In this document: positions 8,860-20,858 of the stretch, one piece after another
Numbering within the stretch: position 1 is the stretch's first letter
Layout of the letters: every line of letters starts with the position of its first letter
Assembly: GCA_020024285.1 (NCBI GenBank)
Contig: JAHHTZ010000002.1
Coordinates: forward strand, 248,001 to 312,000
DNA: 64,000 bases
From: Oscillospiraceae bacterium
GTDB lineage: Bacteria > Bacillota > Clostridia > Oscillospirales > Ruminococcaceae
Direction: 5' to 3'
Position numbers and translations under genes: made by a program
Notes under the pieces: model-generated
Databases searched by the model: none
What the model saw: only the letters and a program-made list of their open reading frames with translations
What the model was told of the DNA's origin: nothing

Positions 8860-11493
<2,634 letters not shown>

Positions 11494-11556
11494 TCGATGA
11501 CCTCCAGTTCTCATTGCTTATAAAATATAACAATAAGTTTGAAATGATAATGAATA

Positions 11557-11578
11557 ATGGATGTACTGCGACATCCAT
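11557..11578 (-). promoter_or_regulatory. Dyad in the ppdK leader
   Basis: The inverted repeat ATGGATGT-6-ACATCCAT lies just downstream of the ppdK -10 element, at or after the expected transcription start. It could be a repressor operator or a small mRNA hairpin. Confidence 0.5.
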
Positions 11579-11584
11579 ATCCCC

Positions 11585-11613
11585 ATTATAACATAAGACT
11601 TTAAAATTTCCAG
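11585..11613 (-). promoter_or_regulatory. ppdK promoter
   Basis: A perfect TATAAT on the minus strand (11590-11585) is preceded by TG one base away, an extended -10. The -35 region (CTGGAA, 11613-11608) is weak at 17 bases spacing. Confidence 0.6.
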
Positions 11614-11772
11614 AGATTATTGTACATTTTTTCAAATAAATTTGAGTTTTACAAAGGAAATATTGTACATATTTTTCACAGTTTTGTGAGAAACGTAATA
11701 TATCTAACACTTCTATTGGTAAAAAAGAATAGAAACATTTTGTAAATCCAACAGGAAATACATTTCTTCCCC

Positions 11773-11801
11773 TTGCAATGCTATAAAAAAATTGCCATAA
11801 T
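11773..11801 (+). promoter_or_regulatory. Promoter of the pth-mfd-foldase unit
   Basis: TTGCAA (-35) and CATAAT (-10) are separated by exactly 17 bases and lie about 110 bases before the pth start. Confidence 0.6.
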
Positions 11802-11910
11802 AACATGGAAAGAAAAAAGAAACGATCAAAAAAGCAGGGGAGCACAACTAACCTGCTCTTTCCTGCTGTTTCACACTTTTTGAGTTCAGAAAAAGAGAGG
11901 AGTATTTTCC

Positions 11911-12534
11911 GTGTTGGAAGAACTGAAAAACCGCCTGTATCCTCAAAAGCCATCGCCGACGGGTCCGGTGGAGTATATCATTGTGGGATTGGGAAACCCG
12001 GACACCAAATATCAGTTTACCCGTCATAACGCAGGCTTTTTGACGGTTGACCGCATCGCAGAAAAAGCGGGCGCATCCCTGGACCGCCTGAAATACAAAT
12101 CATGCTGCGGCACTGCGGAAATTGAAGGCAAGCGTGTGCTTTTGATGAAGCCTACTACTTATATGAATGCTTCCGGAGAAGCGGTACGCGAGGCAATGCA
12201 GTTTTATAAGATCCCGCCTGAGAAGGTTTTGGTGATATTTGACGATATCTCACTCGATATCGGAAAAATGAGGATTCGCCGCAAGGGAAGCGACGGCGGA
12301 CACAACGGGATCAAAAATATTATCTATCTCACCGGATTTGACACCTTCCCGAGGATCAAGGTGGGAGTGGGTCATAAGCCGCACCCCGATTACGACCTTG
12401 CAGCATGGGTATTGAGCAGGTTTACAGATCAGGAGCTGAAATCCCTGAGCGCTGTATTCGACAACGGATGGGAGAGCGCAAAGCTGTTTGTACAGGGACA
12501 CCTCGATCAGGCAATGAATCGCTTCAATTCCTAA
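11911..12534 (+). CDS. pth: Peptidyl-tRNA hydrolase
   Basis: Pth frees tRNA from peptidyl-tRNAs that drop off the ribosome, an essential cytoplasmic recycling step. The family motifs are complete: GLGNP, then FTRHNAGF with the catalytic His, MKPTTYMNASGEAV, and DDISLDIGKMRIRRKGSDGGHNG with the active-site Asp. The protein has 207 residues, about 20 more than usual at the N terminus. The start is GTG, with GAGAGGAG about 9 bases upstream, so the extension is probably translated. It is followed after 40 bases by mfd in the same direction, a common Firmicute gene order. Confidence 0.95.
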   Translation: MLEELKNRLYPQKPSPTGPVEYIIVGLGNPDTKYQFTRHNAGFLTVDRIAEKAGASLDRLKYKSCCGTAEIEGKRVLLMKPTTYMNASGEAVREAMQFYKIPPEKVLVIFDDISLDIGKMRIRRKGSDGGHNGIKNIIYLTGFDTFPRIKVGVGHKPHPDYDLAAWVLSRFTDQELKSLSAVFDNGWESAKLFVQGHLDQAMNRFNS

Positions 12535-12574
12535 AATCTCATATTGACACAAATCAAGAAAGGGAGGAGATTCC

Positions 12575-15500
12575 ATGAAAGGGTTTGCACAGCTGCTGCA
12601 TCAGCTGAAAGAATATCAGCGTCTGTCCCAGGCGGTACAAGAGGGACGAACCCCGGTTTCCATGTCCGGATTGGCAGACAGCCACAAGGGGCATTTTACC
12701 GCATCTCTGGCGGATGAGCTGCAGCGTTCGACCATGGTGATTGCACAGGAAGAAGCATCCGCCATGAAGCTGGCACAGGATATGGCAGTTATGACAGAGC
12801 TTCCTGTTTTGTTTTATCCTGCACGAGATTTTGTTTTGCTTGAGATGGATGGGGCATCCGCGGAGTATGAGCATCAGCGGCTGAAGGTGTTGAGCACCCT
12901 TTTGGAGGGAAAACCGTGCATCGTCGCCACCTCGGTGGAGGCGGTGAGCCAGCTGACGATCCCACCGGAAAAGCTGCGGTGCAGAGAGCTTATCATCGAC
13001 TCCGAAGGCACCTATAAGATGGATGCGCTTCTCGACTCCCTGATTGCAATGGGGTACCAGCGCAGGGAGCAGGTGGAGGGCGTCTGCCAGTTCGCCCGCC
13101 GCGGCGGAATCCTCGATGTATTTCCGCCCAGCAGTGAAAACCCGATCCGAATCGAGTTCTGGGATGAAGAAGTGGATTCCATCAACACCTTTAAGGTCGA
13201 TACTCAGCGGCGTGAGGAGCCTTTGGAACACGTTGTTCTGCCGCCGGCGCGCGAGGTGCTGTTCGATTCTCCGCAGGATCTTCAGCGCCTTCTGTACAAA
13301 GCCATCGAAGAACAAAAGGGAAAAGCAGGGGTCAAGGTGCGTGAGCATCTGGAACAGGATATCCGCCGCCTGAAGGACGGACTCGGTCCGGTGAGCATCG
13401 ACCGATACCTTCCTTTATTATATCCCCAGCCTGCAACGCTGTTTGATTATATGCCGGCGTGCATCACGGTCCTCTGCGAACCGATTTCCTGCAAAGAGCG
13501 CTTAAAGGGCGTTTTGGAGCAGCACTATGAGGATGTGCGCGTCTTGCTGGAGGAGGGCATCCTCTTTAAGGGGTGCAGCACCTTCTTCCGCGATTTTACA
13601 GACCTTTGCCATGAGATCTGCACCCACAGCGGCATCCTGATGGACAATTTTTCCCGTATGCTTTCGGAGATCCCGCCGAAGGAGCTGATTGCAGTCAGTG
13701 CATCGCAGCTTTCTCCCTGGAGCGGAGAATTTGCGGTATTAAAGGAAGATTTGGACGACTATCTTCACGATGGATACTGCTGCATCCTGTTTTCCGGAAC
13801 CGAACGCGGTGCAAAGGCACTGGTGGAGGACCTCGATCAGGAGGGCATCCGTGCAGAATTTGTGCAGGATGTGATGCAGCTTGTACCGGGAAAGGTCTTT
13901 GTTTTGGAGCGCACCCTCTCTGCCGGGATGGACTACCCGCAGATCCGCATGGCGGTTTTGAGCCATGCAAGAGGGAACCAGAGCAGAACAAGAAAGCCAA
14001 AAGCCAAAAAAGGGAGCAGCATCAAAAATATTTCCGATCTGAACATTGGGGATTATGTGGTTCATGTATCCTACGGAATCGGAATTTTTGAAGGCATCGT
14101 CAAGCGCGACATCGAGGGCATCATCAAGGACTATATCAAAATTCGTTACGCCGGCACCGATGTGCTCTTTGTTCCGGTAACACAGCTCGATATGGTGACA
14201 AAGTATATCGGCAGCCGCGAGGAGGGCGGTGTAAAGCTCAACCGCCTCAATTCTATGGAATGGAGCAAAACACGCGCCAGAGTTAAAAAAGCGGTCAAGG
14301 ATATGGCGGATGAGCTCATCAAATTGTATGCCAAGAGGATGGAAGTCAAGGGGTATGCGTTTGGACCGGACACCGATTGGCAGGACGATTTTGAACGCCG
14401 CTTCCCCTATGAGGAAACCGATGACCAGCTGCGCTGCATTCAGGAAATCAAGGATGACATGGAGCGCCCGACCCCGATGGACCGCCTGCTCTGCGGCGAT
14501 GTTGGATTCGGAAAGACAGAGGTGGCGATCCGCGCCGCATTCAAATGCGTCATGGAAGGAAAACAGTGTGCCGTTTTGGTCCCGACGACGATCCTTGCAT
14601 GGCAGCATTATCAGACGTTCCGAAACCGTATGGAGAGCTTCCCGGTCAAGGTGGATCTGCTTTCCCGATTCCGCAATCAGCGGGAAACGGAGCAGGTGCT
14701 GGAAGAACTGCGCCGCGGACAGATCGACATTATCGTCGGAACACACCGCCTTGTGCAAAAGGACGTAAAATTCAAGGACCTCGGACTGTGCATCATCGAC
14801 GAGGAACAGCGGTTCGGCGTGGCGCACAAGGAAAAATTTAAGGAAATGCGAAACAATGTGGATGTGCTGACACTGTCCGCCACCCCGATCCCAAGGACAC
14901 TTAATATGGCGATGTCGGGCATCCGCGATATGTCCACCATTGACGAAGCACCGCAGGATCGCCAGCCGGTGCAGACCTATGTGATGGAGCACGACTGGGG
15001 GATTTTGGCGCAGGCGATGCGCAAAGAGCTGCGCCGCGGTGGACAGGTGTTCTATCTGCACAACCGCGTGGACACCATCGACCATTGTGCCGCAGTCATC
15101 AACCAATATATCCCGGAGGCACGCGTCGTAGTAGCGCACGGAAAAATGAGCGAAGAAGAGCTTTCCATGGTGTGGAAGCGTATGCTGGAGCATGAAATCG
15201 ATATTTTAGTATGCACCACGATCATTGAAACCGGCGTCGATATCAGCAACTGCAACACGCTCATCATCGAGGATGCCGACCGCCTTGGCTTGTCCCAGCT
15301 CTACCAGATTCGGGGACGCGTGGGACGCTCGAGCCGACGCGCGTTTGCGTATCTCACCGTCACAAAGGGCAAGGCTTTGACGGATGTTGCAACAAAGCGC
15401 CTTGCTGCCATCCGAGAGTTCACCACGTTCGGCTCGGGATTTCGCATCGCAATGCGCGACCTTGAGATTCGCGGAGCGGGCAACATTTTGGGCGCGCAGC

Positions 15501-16078
15501 AGCACGGACATATGGAAGCTGTGGGATATGAGATGTATCTCAAGCTGCTCTCGGATGCAGTTGCAGAGGGTCAGGGCAAGGAAATTCCGCATAAGACCGA
15601 GGAATGCCTTGTGGATGTTCAAATCTGCGCCCATATTCCGGAGCGCTATATCGAGGAATTGAGCCAGAGGATCGATATCTACAAAAAAATTGCAGCCATT
15701 GAAACAAAGGAAGATGCTTCGGATGTTCTCGACGAGCTGATCGACCGCTTTGGCGATCCGCCTGCTGCGGTCAAGGGCTTGGTGGATGTTTCTCTGCTGC
15801 GCCACACAGCGATCCGCCTTGGAGTCAAGGAAATTATCCAAAAGAAAGACAGCCTCATTTTCCGCCAGGAAGTTTTTGATATGCAGCGCGCAAGCCAGCT
15901 CGCCTCCCGACTGAAAGGCAGGGTGCTTGTAAATGCCAGCGCAGAGCCGTATCTCACTGTTTTGATGGCAAAAGGCGAGAAGCCGATGGACACCATGCGT
16001 CTTGCATTGCAGGCGATGGAAGAAGCGGATTCGACCGAAAATCCGCCGGAGCAGACAGGCGAACATGAGCTGCCATAG
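12575..16078 (+). CDS. mfd: Transcription-repair coupling factor Mfd
   Basis: Mfd recognises RNA polymerase stalled at DNA damage, removes it by ATP-driven translocation and recruits nucleotide excision repair. The 1167-residue protein is of normal length. It has the UvrB-like N-terminal region ([20 protein letters not shown]), the RNA polymerase interaction domain ([18 protein letters not shown]), the Walker A motif [12 protein letters not shown], the DEEQ box ([14 protein letters not shown]), motif [14 protein letters not shown] and the C-terminal TRCF domain. AGGGAGGAG lies just before the ATG. It probably shares a transcript with pth and the downstream lipoprotein foldase. Confidence 0.97.
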   Translation: MKGFAQLLHQLKEYQRLSQAVQEGRTPVSMSGLADSHKGHFTASLADELQRSTMVIAQEEASAMKLAQDMAVMTELPVLFYPARDFVLLEMDGASAEYEHQRLKVLSTLLEGKPCIVATSVEAVSQLTIPPEKLRCRELIIDSEGTYKMDALLDSLIAMGYQRREQVEGVCQFARRGGILDVFPPSSENPIRIEFWDEEVDSINTFKVDTQRREEPLEHVVLPPAREVLFDSPQDLQRLLYKAIEEQKGKAGVKVREHLEQDIRRLKDGLGPVSIDRYLPLLYPQPATLFDYMPACITVLCEPISCKERLKGVLEQHYEDVRVLLEEGILFKGCSTFFRDFTDLCHEICTHSGILMDNFSRMLSEIPPKELIAVSASQLSPWSGEFAVLKEDLDDYLHDGYCCILFSGTERGAKALVEDLDQEGIRAEFVQDVMQLVPGKVFVLERTLSAGMDYPQIRMAVLSHARGNQSRTRKPKAKKGSSIKNISDLNIGDYVVHVSYGIGIFEGIVKRDIEGIIKDYIKIRYAGTDVLFVPVTQLDMVTKYIGSREEGGVKLNRLNSMEWSKTRARVKKAVKDMADELIKLYAKRMEVKGYAFGPDTDWQDDFERRFPYEETDDQLRCIQEIKDDMERPTPMDRLLCGDVGFGKTEVAIRAAFKCVMEGKQCAVLVPTTILAWQHYQTFRNRMESFPVKVDLLSRFRNQRETEQVLEELRRGQIDIIVGTHRLVQKDVKFKDLGLCIIDEEQRFGVAHKEKFKEMRNNVDVLTLSATPIPRTLNMAMSGIRDMSTIDEAPQDRQPVQTYVMEHDWGILAQAMRKELRRGGQVFYLHNRVDTIDHCAAVINQYIPEARVVVAHGKMSEEELSMVWKRMLEHEIDILVCTTIIETGVDISNCNTLIIEDADRLGLSQLYQIRGRVGRSSRRAFAYLTVTKGKALTDVATKRLAAIREFTTFGSGFRIAMRDLEIRGAGNILGAQQHGHMEAVGYEMYLKLLSDAVAEGQGKEIPHKTEECLVDVQICAHIPERYIEELSQRIDIYKKIAAIETKEDASDVLDELIDRFGDPPAAVKGLVDVSLLRHTAIRLGVKEIIQKKDSLIFRQEVFDMQRASQLASRLKGRVLVNASAEPYLTVLMAKGEKPMDTMRLALQAMEEADSTENPPEQTGEHELP

Positions 16079-16168
16079 ACAACAGCGCACAATGGGTGTA
16101 TAATATCAAACGTATTTTAACATGCCCGGTTGTGGCTCAAACACAAAATTACAGGAGGAATAAACCCA

Positions 16169-17239
16169 ATGAAAGGTTTAAAAAGAATTGCGGCAGCAGT
16201 TTTGGCTGTTGCAATGGCAGGTTCCATCACAGCCTGCGGACAGGACACCGGCTGGATTGCAAAAAGCGGAGAAAATGTGCTCCCTGTAGGAACCTATATT
16301 GCAAACATGATGCAGAACTATATGTATCAGTATATGATGTATGGAAGCGAAGACGTTTTGAAGGAAACAGTCGATGGAAAAACCGTTGCACAGGCAATCC
16401 AGGACGATGCAAAGGAGGATGCTGCTTTTTCTCTGGCAATCCTGAAAAAAGCGGAGGAACAGGGCATTTCCCTGACCGAGGAAGAAGAAAAAATCGCGAA
16501 AGCATCCGTATCTTCCGCTTGGGAAAACAATAAGGAGCTGTATGAGAAAAACGGTGTTGCACAGTCTTCGGTGGAGCTGGTTGCCCGTGTGAGCGCCCTG
16601 TCCAACAAGCTGTTCCTGCATACCTATGGTCCAAACGGGGAAAAAGAGGTTTCACAGGACGAACTCAGAACCAAGTTTGAGGAAAAATATATTCGGGCAG
16701 GTCTGATGATTTTCCCAAAACCGCAAAGTAAAACGGCACCGGCTGACGCAACAGAAGAAGAAAAAGCAATCCTTGAAGAAACATACAACACCAATCTTCA
16801 GATTGCACGCACAGACGCACAAAACTGGCTTGCAAAAGCAGAGTCGATGAAGAAGGACGGCAAGACCTTCCAGGATACACTTTTCGAATACGACAAGGAA
16901 TACGCGCAGGACGCTTCTTCCGTGGATGAAGCAAAGGACCGTTACGTTCTGGTAGACCGTACAGCTCCCAATATCCCAAAAGAAGTGGTAGAGGAACTGG
17001 AAAAGGCAGAGCTTGATACCCCAAAGATGATCGAAACAGAGGAATACTTTATTGTCTGCACAAAGCAGGATATCAAGGAGGATACGGCTTCCTTTGAAAG
17101 TGTGCGTGAAAATCTCCTCGGAGAGCTCAAGGGAGAGGAATTTAGGGCAGACCTTAAAACATACTCTGAGTCACTCAATATCGAGTACAACGACGCTGCA
17201 ATCAGCAAATATGTACCGAAGAAGCTCAAAATCAAATAG
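16169..17239 (+). CDS. SurA/PrsA-like foldase lipoprotein
   Basis: This predicted membrane-anchored lipoprotein has 356 residues. The signal peptide ends in the lipobox SITAC with the modified Cys at residue 23. The body is a SurA-N-like helical chaperone region followed by a C-terminal segment resembling a parvulin-type domain, in which the catalytic residues are not clear. It probably helps exported proteins fold at the outer face of the membrane. I chose ATG 16169 because AGGAGG sits 9 bases upstream and the signal peptide starts there. A PrsA-like gene directly after mfd is a common Clostridial arrangement. Catalytic prolyl isomerase activity is uncertain. Confidence 0.8.
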   Translation: MKGLKRIAAAVLAVAMAGSITACGQDTGWIAKSGENVLPVGTYIANMMQNYMYQYMMYGSEDVLKETVDGKTVAQAIQDDAKEDAAFSLAILKKAEEQGISLTEEEEKIAKASVSSAWENNKELYEKNGVAQSSVELVARVSALSNKLFLHTYGPNGEKEVSQDELRTKFEEKYIRAGLMIFPKPQSKTAPADATEEEKAILEETYNTNLQIARTDAQNWLAKAESMKKDGKTFQDTLFEYDKEYAQDASSVDEAKDRYVLVDRTAPNIPKEVVEELEKAELDTPKMIETEEYFIVCTKQDIKEDTASFESVRENLLGELKGEEFRADLKTYSESLNIEYNDAAISKYVPKKLKIK

Positions 17240-17295
17240 CCTGATGCAATAAGATATCAGGATGCAACAGAAATAAAGGAAAAAATCGAAAGATA

Positions 17296-17334
17296 AGCGG
17301 GGCTCTGACTGTATTCTCAGTCAGAGCCCCGCTT
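17296..17334 (+). terminator. Hairpin terminator after the foldase gene
   Basis: A perfect 16-bp GC-rich stem surrounds a 6-base loop (17296-17311 with 17318-17333). The downstream tract is not T-rich, so it may end transcription weakly or protect the mRNA 3' end. Confidence 0.55.
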
Positions 17335-17482
17335 CACGATATCTGCTTTGATGGAGCATGTGAATTGCACACATATCAGGTAAAAAAAGAGCACAACAGC
17401 AAATCAGGTGGATTTCTTTGCCATCATATGTTATACTTTCGCTAAAACAAAAAATAAAGATTTTTTATTGGAGAGTGTTGTT

Positions 17483-17794
17483 GTGGGATTGTTTTTTAAA
17501 AAGAAAGCAAAGGAAAAAAATGAAATAGGCAACAAGCAGCTGAAAGAAACTTTGGCAAATACAGCGTTGCAAATGTTAAAGGAGGAGATCGAGTACGATG
17601 AACTCCTTGGTACACGCTGTGAGTTTGGATATTTATTTGTAATTGATGGACATGGATTGGAAGCCTTGTTTAAGATCACCACAGATAAAGGGACATTTTA
17701 TTTTGCAGCACAGCAAAATTCGCTCATGAGATTGAGCATCGATGAAGCGTACTTTGAAGAAGCAACGCGTGTATTTTTGAGCTTGCACCAGTAG
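17483..17794 (+). CDS. Small protein of unknown function
   Basis: I do not recognise this 103-residue protein. It begins VGLFFKKKAKEKN, a short hydrophobic start followed by a basic stretch, then an acidic helical part and a beta-rich half (RCEFGYLFVIDG, LFKITTDKGTFYFAAQQ). I chose the GTG at 17483 because GGAGAG lies 7 bases upstream; longer in-frame starts lack such a site. It stands alone between the foldase terminator and the convergent ytvI. There is no Cys cluster, no clear signal peptide and no catalytic motif. Confidence 0.6.
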   Translation: MGLFFKKKAKEKNEIGNKQLKETLANTALQMLKEEIEYDELLGTRCEFGYLFVIDGHGLEALFKITTDKGTFYFAAQQNSLMRLSIDEAYFEEATRVFLSLHQ

Positions 17795-17870
17795 ATGCCA
17801 TCTGCCCTGCATGGATAGAGCAGGGGAGAAACAGATGCTTCCTGATTCTTTCATTGCTTTTTCCGTCAAG

Positions 17871-18947
17871 TCAGTTCCTGTCGCAGGAAGATGGACTGTT
17901 TTGATATAGGAAGCGAATCAGAAGGACGAGCGGGGGAGCGAGGAAAAGCCCCCAAAATCCGCACAGGGTCAGACCGGCATACATTGCAACCAGGGTGACA
18001 AGCGGAGGGAGCCCGATACAGTGCCCCACGATTTTCGGCTCCATGATATTTCGCACAAAGGAAATGATTGCGTACAAAATAAGCAGTCCCAGTCCCAGGG
18101 TCCATTGGTCAAACAGAAGCTCGCAGACCGCCCACGGAATCAGCAAAAGCCCAACACCGATGCAAGGCAGGATATCAAGAAAGGCAAAGAGAAAGGCGAA
18201 AAAGCAGGAATGCTCAATGCCCAAAAGGAAAAATCCAAGCCAAAGCTCTGCGAAGGTCAGACACATCAGCAAAAAGTAGGCGCGCACCATGCCAAGCAGT
18301 GAAACCGTGAGGTATTCCTTGCACTCGAAAAACAGCTTTCTGCCCTTTGGCGGAAGCCTGCTGACCAGAAAGGACGTTACAGCAGAATAGTCCAATGAAA
18401 TGAAAACGGAGCAGAGCACAGAAAAACCAACCGTAATGAAGAAAAAGGGGATTTTCCCGGCGGCAGCTGTAGCCTGTGCAATCAAATGGGTGGAGAAGGT
18501 GCTTAAATTGGAGGAGAGCTCCTGCATCATCAGATTGGCTTTTTCTGCACAAAACTGGGCGGTTCGCGGAGAAAAGCGGCTGAGCAGCTGGTTGACCGAT
18601 AAGGTGCATTGATGAAAAAAGGGGCGGATATAGTCGCTGAAAATTTCGGGAAGCATCTCGAAAAAGACAGAAGCCTGTGTCATAAGGGATACTGCCAGTC
18701 CCCATAGAAGAAGCCCGATCATAAGATAGAAGAGAAGGAGGAGCGAAAAGGCAACTCCTTTTCTTTTTACATGCAAAATGCGTGCAAAAAACAAGGCGGC
18801 AGGCTTGAGCGCAAATGCGACAGCAAGACCGAGCCAAAAAGGGATCGTTGCCGGGATCAGGACCTTGGAGATCAAGAGAATCCACAAAGCGATGCAGATG
18901 CAAAACAGGGTATTTTGTATGAATTGCTGCTTGCGGCTTTCGTTCAA
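17871..18947 (-). CDS. ytvI: AI-2E family membrane protein, YtvI-like
   Basis: This 358-residue polytopic membrane protein belongs to the AI-2 exporter/PerM superfamily (PF01594). The pattern is two N-terminal membrane segments, an amphipathic soluble stretch (about 100-160), then several more segments with the conserved late motif FLDILPCIGVGLLLIPWA and VRNIMEPKIVGHCIGLPP. The best match by memory is the sporulation membrane protein YtvI; its transport substrate is unknown. Translation probably starts at TTG 18947, with AAGGAGAGG about 10 bases upstream. It is monocistronic and divergent from the ACT-domain gene. Confidence 0.8.
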   Translation of the reverse strand: MNESRKQQFIQNTLFCICIALWILLISKVLIPATIPFWLGLAVAFALKPAALFFARILHVKRKGVAFSLLLLFYLMIGLLLWGLAVSLMTQASVFFEMLPEIFSDYIRPFFHQCTLSVNQLLSRFSPRTAQFCAEKANLMMQELSSNLSTFSTHLIAQATAAAGKIPFFFITVGFSVLCSVFISLDYSAVTSFLVSRLPPKGRKLFFECKEYLTVSLLGMVRAYFLLMCLTFAELWLGFFLLGIEHSCFFAFLFAFLDILPCIGVGLLLIPWAVCELLFDQWTLGLGLLILYAIISFVRNIMEPKIVGHCIGLPPLVTLVAMYAGLTLCGFWGLFLAPPLVLLIRFLYQNSPSSCDRN

Positions 18948-19064
18948 AATATGCGCCTCTCCTTTTTCGTGGTGATATCATATTTATTATGCATTCCCGT
19001 TTTTCAAATATGCGAAAAGAAAGTGTATTTTTAGAAAAACATCTGTACACATATCACGGACAAG

Positions 19065-19073
19065 TGCTATAAT
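19065..19073 (+). promoter_or_regulatory. Extended -10 promoter of the ACT-domain gene
   Basis: TGCTATAAT gives a perfect -10 with the TG extension, 36 bases before the start codon. No good -35 is visible, as expected for extended -10 promoters. Confidence 0.6.
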
Positions 19074-19108
19074 AGAACACAGCACAGGAAAAAGAGGAGG
19101 ATGAGTGT

Positions 19109-19543
19109 ATGATGAAGGAAAAACGATATTTTCTGATTGAAGAAGATGTTGCTCCTGAGATTTTTCAGAAGGTGCTGCAGGCAAAGCGATATCTGGCGAC
19201 CGGAAAAGCGCAAAATTCCTCGCAGGCGGCACAGATGTCCGACCTTTCGCGCAGCGCCTTTTATAAATACAAGGACAAGGTGATGGAATACCGCATGGCA
19301 GACAACGCCGTTGTGACGCTGTATTTTTCTTTGGAGGATACACCGGGCGTTCTGTCCTCGGTGATGAATCATCTGTACGAATGCGGAGCCAATATTGTGA
19401 CCGTCAACCAGAATATCCCGTCGGACGGGGTCGCCCCGGTGACGATCTCCATTCGCACATCGGAAATGAACATGGAGGAAGAAGTGCTTCTTGAACGCCT
19501 TCGCGCGTGCCGCGGTGTTGTTCGGATTAGCCGGATCTCGTAG
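19109..19543 (+). CDS. ACT-domain protein, UPF0735 (PheB-like)
   Basis: The 144-residue protein has an N-terminal helical/HTH-like half (KRYLATGKAQNSSQAAQMSDLSRSAF) and a C-terminal ACT domain with LEDTPGVLSSVMNHLYECGANI. This is the arrangement of UPF0735/PheB proteins. ACT domains bind small ligands, usually amino acids. The molecular role of this family is not settled; a regulatory function in aromatic amino acid metabolism has been suggested from gene context in Bacillus. GGAGG lies 8 bases before the ATG. The next gene follows after 20 bases and is probably co-transcribed. Confidence 0.85.
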   Translation: MMKEKRYFLIEEDVAPEIFQKVLQAKRYLATGKAQNSSQAAQMSDLSRSAFYKYKDKVMEYRMADNAVVTLYFSLEDTPGVLSSVMNHLYECGANIVTVNQNIPSDGVAPVTISIRTSEMNMEEEVLLERLRACRGVVRISRIS

Positions 19544-19563
19544 CATTTTAAGGGGGAAGAAGG

Positions 19564-19971
19564 ATGAGAGGAAGTAAGAGATGGGTTGCGGTTGGTGCAG
19601 TTGTATTGATTGCAGCCGCTGTGTGCTTTATGCCGCGCAAGCCACTGAAGAACATCAAGCCGTCGGATGTGATTTCTGCCGAGGTGTACCTGAGCCCGCC
19701 TGATGAAACCGTCCCGATCCCGGATATACCGGAGCTTGTCTCGTATCTCAATGAAGTGGTCACCTATCAAAAGGACAGCTCCTACACGGAATATGAAGGT
19801 CAAGGGGTGTTCTTTACGCTTACTATGTCAGATGGGTCATCAAGAGAAATTATGGCGATGAGCCCTTTTGTGGTAATCGACGGTACAGGCTACCGCACAA
19901 AGCATGAGGCATGTGAAAAGCTCAATCAGTATGCAAACGAGCTCCTCAGAATAACAAAAGAGGATTCATAG
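19564..19971 (+). CDS. Membrane-anchored protein of unknown function
   Basis: I do not recognise this 135-residue protein. A single N-terminal membrane segment (about residues 7-23, VAVGAVVLIAAAVCFM) is followed by an extracytoplasmic domain of about 110 residues. This contains YLSPPDETVPIPDIPELV, GVFFTLTMSDGSSREIMAM and a Lys/Glu-rich helical end. It probably faces outward as a small sensor or inhibitor-like domain. It is downstream of the ACT-domain gene and ends at a bidirectional terminator. Confidence 0.6.
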   Translation: MRGSKRWVAVGAVVLIAAAVCFMPRKPLKNIKPSDVISAEVYLSPPDETVPIPDIPELVSYLNEVVTYQKDSSYTEYEGQGVFFTLTMSDGSSREIMAMSPFVVIDGTGYRTKHEACEKLNQYANELLRITKEDS

Positions 19972-19986
19972 AAAGCTTCCCAAAAC

Positions 19987-20025
19987 AAAACGGGGTGTAT
20001 CAGAATTTGATACACCCCGTTTTTC
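19987..20025. terminator. Bidirectional terminator
   Basis: The perfect stem AAAACGGGGTGTATCA with its complement flanks a 5-base loop and gives U-rich tails on both strands. It separates convergent genes at 19564-19971 and 20034-20660. Confidence 0.85.
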
Positions 20026-20033
20026 TATTGTGA

Positions 20034-20660
20034 TCACACATAGATGCCTTTCCATCGGTCTGCTTCATGGTGCTTATATTTGACAGAATCAAGATACCAT
20101 CCGTCATCGCAGATCAACGTAAATTGATCCCAATGAACAAGATCTGGGACATCATTCATGAAATATTCTGCGACAACCACGGCACGGCGCGCACTTTTCA
20201 TGCTTATGGTAAGCGTACAGGAGGAATTGAGATATGCATAGCGGTTGCTGCATTTTCCGTTACGAAGCGCCATGCTCATATAGTAGCCCTTTGCGCGCAG
20301 CTTTTCTGTGCAAAAGACAGAGGCGGCTGCATCATACTGCGCCCAATATTCCTTTCTTACAGCGCCTTCATCAAGATAGCGTACCCCGTTGACGCGTGCC
20401 CCCTGGCTGAGCTGTTCCTCCAGACGCTGTGTTTGCGCAGCATAGGAGGGGTTGATCTTTTCAACAGCGCCACTCAGCCTGAGCTGGTCGCGGATTGCAG
20501 ACAGCTTGCTATAGACCTGCCTGTTGATCTGTGTATATTTATCGGAGATTGCATCGATCTTCCGAAGATTTTCCACAAGATACGCAATCACCTCATCCGC
20601 TTGCGAATGCAGCTTCTCCGGTGTGTCGCCGTATTCAATTTTAATATGTGGATCGTTCAT
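20034..20660 (-). CDS. Hypothetical protein, helical N terminus with NTF2-like C terminus
   Basis: The protein has 208 residues. The first 100 are strongly helical and partly coiled-coil (ADEVIAYLVENLRKIDAIS, AQTQRLEEQLSQ). The last 100 have the pattern of an NTF2-fold domain, ending DGWYLDSVKYK and DRWKGIYV, similar to what I recall of NTF2-fold immunity proteins of polymorphic toxin systems. No toxin gene is adjacent, so an immunity role is only a guess. It is a single gene with its own promoter and no signal peptide. Confidence 0.55.
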   Translation of the reverse strand: MNDPHIKIEYGDTPEKLHSQADEVIAYLVENLRKIDAISDKYTQINRQVYSKLSAIRDQLRLSGAVEKINPSYAAQTQRLEEQLSQGARVNGVRYLDEGAVRKEYWAQYDAAASVFCTEKLRAKGYYMSMALRNGKCSNRYAYLNSSCTLTISMKSARRAVVVAEYFMNDVPDLVHWDQFTLICDDGWYLDSVKYKHHEADRWKGIYV

Positions 20661-20698
20661 CCTGCTGCCCCCTCTGACTTATTTTGTAAATTATTTAA

Positions 20699-20727
20699 AT
20701 TATACTGCACAAAGAGGGGAGATACAA
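20699..20727 (-). promoter_or_regulatory. Promoter of the 20034-20660 gene
   Basis: TTGTAT (20727-20722) and a perfect TATAAT (20704-20699) are 17 bases apart on the minus strand, about 40 bases upstream of the start codon. Confidence 0.65.
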
Positions 20728-20858
20728 TAGGAGAATCCGCCAAGATCATCCCAAAATGAAAGCATCCTCCCTCCCTTCTCCAAATGGTGCACGGGCGTTT
20801 TGCGTACAGCAGCATATACTGTACAAAGACCATTGTGTAAAAAGGGAGGCAGAATCGT

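Larger units (their letters stand above)
11494..11910. other. Divergent intergenic region ppdK / pth
   Basis: No gene is seen in these 417 bases. They hold the ppdK promoter and dyad, two copies of TATTGTACAT (near 11619 and 11660) whose role is unknown, and the pth promoter near 11773-11801. Open frames crossing the region lack ribosome binding sites and family resemblance. Confidence 0.6.

Noticed and set aside
13739..15193. Long minus-strand open frame opposite mfd
   Set aside because: It is antisense to a complete mfd; the protein would be rich in His and Cys without family motifs, typical of a shadow frame.
20804..20824. GTACAG-9-CTGTAC dyad upstream of lysC as a LexA or other operator
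   Set aside because: It does not fit the LexA consensus of Firmicutes and no promoter is clear around it; kept only as a note.
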